Part shown: positions 10,201 through 16,200 of the stretch, one piece after another
Numbering within the stretch: the stretch's first letter is position 1
Layout of the letters: each line of letters begins with the position of its first letter
Assembly (NCBI GenBank): GCA_000310025.1
Contig: FN649726.1
Span: forward strand, 1,572,758 to 1,592,610
Source: Ectocarpus siliculosus
Lineage: Eukaryota; Sar; Phaeophyceae; Ectocarpales; Ectocarpaceae
Reading direction: 5' to 3'
DNA length: 19,853 nucleotides
The notes under the pieces: generated by a model
Seen by the model: only the letters and a program-made list of their open reading frames with translations
The model's database searches: none
Told to the model about the DNA's origin: nothing
Made by a program: the position numbers and the translations under genes

Positions 10201-13200
10201 AAGCCGAGGGCGGCGGCAGCCGGGGTGGCGGCGGATTCGGCGGCGGCGGTCGTAGCGGCAGTGGCGACGGGTACGCGTCCGACTACCGACGGAAGGCTTC
10301 CCTGTCCAGCTCCGGCGCCGCCAGCGACGGCAGCAGCGCCGAGGCAGGCGCTCCGGCGACGCTCCCCACCTGCAGGAACTCCCGCTCCAACGCCCGCCGC
10401 TCTTTTTTCTCCTCCACAACCACGACTCCCCGCGGCTACTCCGGCTCCTACCGGGCGTCCACGCCCGCGCGTGAGCAGACCGCCAGCCTCGGCCGTCCCG
10501 CGCCCTTTCTCGACAGCGACGACACCGGAAAGAGCAACGACAGCGATGATAGTTATTCCGGCAGGGGCGGTTCTTCCGGTGGCGTGGACGGCGGCGGCGG
10601 CGGCGGCGGGGAACGGTTGTCCGTCAGGGGCAGGGCGAGGAACAAGTCGTGCAGCGGCTCTGACGAGAGCGGCTCCGACGGCGGCGAGAAGATGCGCGGT
10701 AGAAGTAGTCTCGGCCGTCGCGTGAGCGTCGGAATCCCGAAGATTAGCAGGAGCAAGACGGCCGAGCTGCCGTCGGGGGGAGCGGGGGAACCGTCGGCGA
10801 CCGTGGCTGCGGGATCGGCGGTCAGGCTTTCTGCGGAGGCCTCCGCCATCCTGAACGCCCGGTCTCCTCCAGAGGTATGGAGTGATTCGTCGGCGAGAAC
10901 AGGTCGGAGAACGGCAGCCCCGGGGGCGGCTGCAACGGCGGAGGGGGCGTCGCTGACGCTACCGCCTCACCCCGCACCAACCCTCAAGCGTTTCGCGACG
11001 GCGCCCATATCTACTGTCGGCGGCGAAGGGTGGCAAGGCAAGCCGAAGGAGCTGCTCTGCCCCTTGGCTTCGGATCGAGCTGTCAGCCCCCGTTGGATGG
11101 AGGTGCGTCACGTAGCTGCGACAAGTTCGGAACACCGGGTGATGGTGCACGACGCGATGTTGGCACCAAGTCCGGTTTCAGCGGCGATCTCAGTGCATCT
11201 GGCGCGGTGGCTTTAGGTGGAGAGAGTAAGCGGCGCCGGCTAGTGCGCTGCTTTCTCCTTTTTGCTGTACAAGTGGAGGCGCATTTGACTACGCCGGTGT
11301 AAGATACCCCCTCCTTTACACGAAGCCTGTCTTTCCCGGCGTGAGAAATGATCCGGTAAAGTCGTGGCACCCGTCTTTGCGCTGCCGCATCTTGTACCCC
11401 AACACATAAGTTGTTTCTTGGCCATCCCTGTGAGAGGGTACGCCGAAGCTCCCTCCTTCTGAAGAACGGGGGTGCTGCGATGTCTTGCGGACGTCATGCT
11501 TTGCATTTGTGTCCTTGTGCTGCGCCGTGACAGCCCGCGCTACCGGAGAAGCCGGCCGTCGTTATCAAGGCCGCGGGGGCGCGCATGCTCAAGCGGCTGG
11601 GTTCACAGATCGAGTTTTTTGGGGCCAGCGTTGATGAGAGCGACTCCAAACAGGTGCCATGTGGCGTAAAGTACAGGAAGACTGAAGTTGTTGTCGGAAA
11701 TGTGGGGTATTCTCTTGGTTGGTTCGACCGCGGTTGGCCCAGCACACCTCTTGATTGGTCTGTTCCAATCGCTGCCGGCCGAGACCGAATGCCTCCCTCA
11801 GGTAGGTCAAGAGCGCGCTGGGAGGGTTTGGTATCTCGTATTTTCAAGGAACTTGGCATATCTGAGAGTTGAAAAACTTTTGAAGCGTTGTATGACATCG
11901 GTTTGCGGGAAGTTTTGGGGGGCCCGAAACAATCTACCGATGTGTCGGTTCGAGAACAAGAGGAAAAATTCAAGTAGGTCTTGTGTACTATGAGTCAGTC
12001 CATCACGAATTCTTCGCGTAGGTCCATCGGAGCATCGTGCGCTCGCCACCGCTAGGACACCCTTTCTCGACGCGTACAAGACCGAAATATACACACACAC
12101 ACCGACCGCCCTTTGGTGTAACTCTCAATACAGTGATCAGTGCCCCTTCATCGGTGCAATCTCCGTCCCCGACGTGTGGCGGTGGTGCGAGGGTCTTCCG
12201 TCGGAACACTACAGTTCGGCCGTGCATGGTACGCTTACACCCCCCGTCATACCGCCGACCTAACTCATGTTACTTCCCTCCTTCGACGTGACATGCTTGG
12301 TGTGTATTGTTTTCGCGTTTCACCAGGAAGACAGCACGCTCAGAATCCCGCGCAGGGTGGCGAGAACGAGGAACCCGCTTCATTCCTTCCACGTGTGCCC
12401 CTTGCTGCTGCACGAGAAGCTGTGTGACGGCGGCGGGCGGCCTGTGCACAAGTTTGTGTTCGCCTGCCCGGGAACGGCGGCAGCCCTGGTGAGTCACAGG
12501 TAGATGTAGATCATGTGCTCATCTAGCGGCTGTCGTTGTGTTGGACATGTTTGCAGAGGGTCACGATACAATGGCGGGTACCGTAGGTGACAAGTTGATT
12601 CACCCGCCCTATAGCGGGCACCCGCCTTGTTCAAAGCATGAAATATGTGAGATTTCACCCGCCCAATAGTCTATATAGTGTAGAATCCTCCCCCGTACAA
12701 CCCACCCGTTTGAGGCCCCACGAGTGTACTGGTAGGACTCTTTGGCATTGGGTTTTGAGGGGGGAGAATCTGCCGAACCCCATTCGCTATCAGACCTAGA
12801 GGTTCGTATTCGAGGCGAAAAATATTTCCGAATCGTATACAATGTATTGTTCCCCTGCACCCCTGTGGATTGTGGTTTTGACTTGCTTTTGTTCTTATTG
12901 GCGTTGTCTTGATGTTGATATTATGTTCTGACCTCTTGCTGTACCCGTCCGGTCTTGTTATCTTCACGCTGAAAGCTGTTCTCACCTCTATCCGTCGAGC
13001 ACCTCTCGCCAAAGTTTCTTCAAGGCAAAGAAACAGATTTCCGTGGCCGCAAGCTGGCCTGAACAAGTACTACGAAAATCCAACTCGCGGAGGATATCGA
13101 ACAACAAGCACAGGATGACAACGCGGGGAGGGGAGGGCAGTTGTTGCTGCCAGTATTGTTAATATGGTGTCAGTTTAACGAAATCAAACGTTCCTTGGAA

Positions 13201-16200
13201 GTTAACAATATGTTGGGGGGGAACTCAACCCGAAACGTGCGTGCATCCATCCCCTACCGCCCGAACGTCTTCTTCATTCTTAATGTGTCTTTGTGCGCCG
13301 CTGTCGTTGCCGACGGTTTGTCTGTACGCGTTGTAACAGGTTGGTTCAATGGAGGGGGTCTGCCACTTCAACATGCGGTTGGCTCAAGAGGCGGGGATGG
13401 TGAGTGCTGATTGTGCCAGACTGAGACCATTCGGGAAGTTGCGCGCGTGTCTCATTTCTCTTCAAGTTTGATCGCTTGGCAGACAGGGGAGGAAATGGTA
13501 CTTGGCGTAGAATTCGTCCTCCGTGCTTGACGAGAGCTACTGCTGCTGCTGCTGCTCTGCTGCTGCTGTTGCTGTTTCGGATACAAATGTTATCACTCAT
13601 TGAAATCGTCGTGCGCTTTACGGTACGTGCTTACCTCTGGTCCTGCCCGGCGGTACCTGCTTACCTCCTGTCGTCCTCTTCGGCAGAGACTTCCCCGATA
13701 TCGCCAAAAGCCTGTCTACGTCGCTCGGCAAGTGAGTGTAGTTAGAGAGCATCATGCCCTTTCTTAACCTCCGTCCCCCTACCCTTATCCCGTCTTATCG
13801 TCTTCGACGAAACACGGTCGGGCTTCTTGCGGCGGAACAACCCGTACACACCACAACCTGCACAGACCGTGGTACAACGGGCGTACAATGCTTTCGCGGT
13901 ACGGGTTCTCGACGAGGAGGGAAAGCGGCGGGTGGTGCCCTCACTCGAGTCGAGCGAGGGCGTCCTGTGCGTGGAGATGCGGATCAGGCTTTACCCCGAT
14001 GGATTGATGAGCGGCCTCCTGGCTCATCTTATCAAGGTACGGCTTCTGGGGTGGTCGACGACAACAGGACAGACTACATGTAGTTGATCTATGGGGGAAA
14101 GGAAGATTTGGATAGAGAAGGGTCATGTATCTGCGGACATCACCTTCATGACGGGTACAACCTCCCCAACATCTATCGAGGGCGATACCCTCTTTCCGCT
14201 CAGCAGGGATTGTTATCAAGTTGTTGATGGCTTTGTCAAGAAGAGGGTCAGCGTGCACGTGGGACTTACTTGTTCCGTGACGGAAACGCCGTAGGGATTG
14301 TGCCCGGACATCGCCAGCGCCCGCCATCTTTGCACCACTCCGTGCGTTGTGCGCTCCTGATGCCCTACTGTACCAGGATATAACCGTTTCCCTCCGCTTT
14401 ATGCCCCTTGCTTCTCTCGGTATTGTGGGTTGTACCCGCCGTCGCGATCGTTGGCCATTGCTAGACACACAAACACCATCACATGTTCATCTCGGCCAGC
14501 AACAAGTTATCTCGATGGCCCACAGGGGATCATCCAACCCACGGATCCACCGATGGATCTACCGATGCACTTGATCGACTGATTTGGGAGGAACGATCGA
14601 TTCGAACGAGTAACACCGACTATCCGTTCCTCTTGTTTGTTTTTGTGGTTGGGTACGTGGGGGCGGTCACCAGAACCTCGACAACCCCGCGGTGCAGCTG
14701 CAGGGGCCCTTCCTGCAGCACCGGCTCACCCCTCCGCCTGCCCACCGGAACGTGGTGATGATCGCGGCCGGAACCGGTGTTAACCCAAGTGAGTGTGCAA
14801 GCTCGGAGAAAACCGAGCTCGAGGCGTGCACGTTCATGGTGGTTCGTTTCTACCGGTTTGATTGCCTGGCAGGAACCGATCCCCGGCCAATAGTGCGCTG
14901 AGAGGAGTTTCGCGCTGCCTTCCATGTAATAATGCTGCGAATTTGGCGGCTGCCGGCAGTGTCGGCGCAACAGCGGCGCAGCACCGCCTGGAATCCCAGC
15001 GTGGGTTGTCCTCGCGTCGTACTTGCAGACCATGGCGTGTCGGTGCTGACGTCCGTTCCCTCCGCCCCCGCCCCCCCCGGCCCTTGTCGCGTCTCTGCGG
15101 CTCTTCGTCGCCGGCGTAATGGCCGACTCATGCATGCATGCTGACACGCCAAAAAGTGATACAAATGATCCGTGACCACCTCACACCGGGCAGGTGCGCA
15201 TGCGGTCGGTCTGCGAGTCATTTTTGATGTAGTCCCTTCGATGCTGCTGACCGGCTCTTCGAAACACGACAAAGGGTTGGGGTAGCAGCAGGGTTGTTCC
15301 CAGAGGGGCGACGTTCTCCGATTGGCTGAAGAACGTTGGAGCACAAGAGCGTAGAGAAGCATCACATGACCTCCGGTCTAGGGGGAACGCAACCTCATGC
15401 ACTGCAGAGCTAGTTGTTTGCACGTACGTACAAAGTAGCGCTGCTTCCTAAGCGGCAGTCCTACTGCAACTCCAGGAGGAGGCCTCACGTACGAAGTCGT
15501 GAATACGCAAGTTACGATAGGTGCTGCGTGATATGTAGTTCACGCTCATGATGTTGCTGCTGGTGTCAACAGCGGCCGTGTTAGTGTTTTGTTCCTGACG
15601 GACCAAGCGACTTTCGTGTCTTGTCGTGCTGCTTCCCTCCGCAATTCTTGCGTGCCCGCATCTGCACACGCATGCACCAGCCGAAGCCACAGCACCGTGA
15701 CGGGGGTGCACTCAAGGCTGGTGCTCCTGTGGCAGAACAGCGTCGAGGCCGACCTCTATTGCACGGACGAACTGACAGCTTTGCAGGTCATGTGTGGGCG
15801 CGCGCCGCGTAAAGAATCTGACGGCCATCTACCTGGTGATCTCCACGAGAGGTTTACGTCAGAATTGACCCCACGTAGACGAGCATCACCTTAGTCTCGC
15901 GGAACAGTTTGGCGCTGGGAAAGCCTCCCGCCTCTTCCCGCACAAGCCCCTCAACTCCGCTGGAGTTTTTTTTTTGTTTATTGCGCAGCAGCAGTCGACT
16001 GACCCTAGGGGGTATTTTTGGCGTGGGTCGTGCACATCCCCCGTGCACCAACTGTCGCGGGACCTGCGCGTGTCCCTCGGAAACCGTAGCGTCTTTTCGG
16101 TTGCTCTTTTGCTTAAATCTACAAAAATCTGACAAATTCGCCACCCCACCACCGCACAACAGGCGAAAGCGAACGGCCTGCTGGAGGTCACGGCCCTGAT

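Larger units (their letters stand above)
13400..13865 (+). other. Intron 15 with CTG repeat and possible cassette exon
   Basis: GTGAGT donor; acceptor CCTGCACAG. It contains a CTG repeat, a duplicated GTGCTTACCT motif near 13625-13670, and a 45-nt phase-0 exon candidate. Confidence 0.72.

Noticed and set aside
10143-11216. Extension of exon 12 beyond 11102 as one continuous coding region to a stop at 11214-11216
   Set aside because: That would end the protein before the FAD and NAD(P) domains, whereas phase-matched downstream exons continue the family alignment to 18564.
11873-11974. Protein-like stretch in intron 13 reading EALYDIGLREVLGG and onward
   Set aside because: An in-frame stop (11870-11872) lies just upstream, no usable acceptor joins it in phase, and the preceding and following exons already fit together in phase 0.
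13342-13402. Alternative frame of exon 15 giving GLPLQHAVGSRGG, which looks like the family LPxGQH motif
   Set aside because: It needs two leftover bases from exon 14, which ends in phase 0, and would shift exon 16 out of frame. The phase-0 reading gives HFNMR followed by the RAY motif at family spacing.
14091-14294. 67-residue plus-strand frame in intron 16
   Set aside because: No splice sites or family match, and exons 16 and 17 join directly in phase with continuous alignment.
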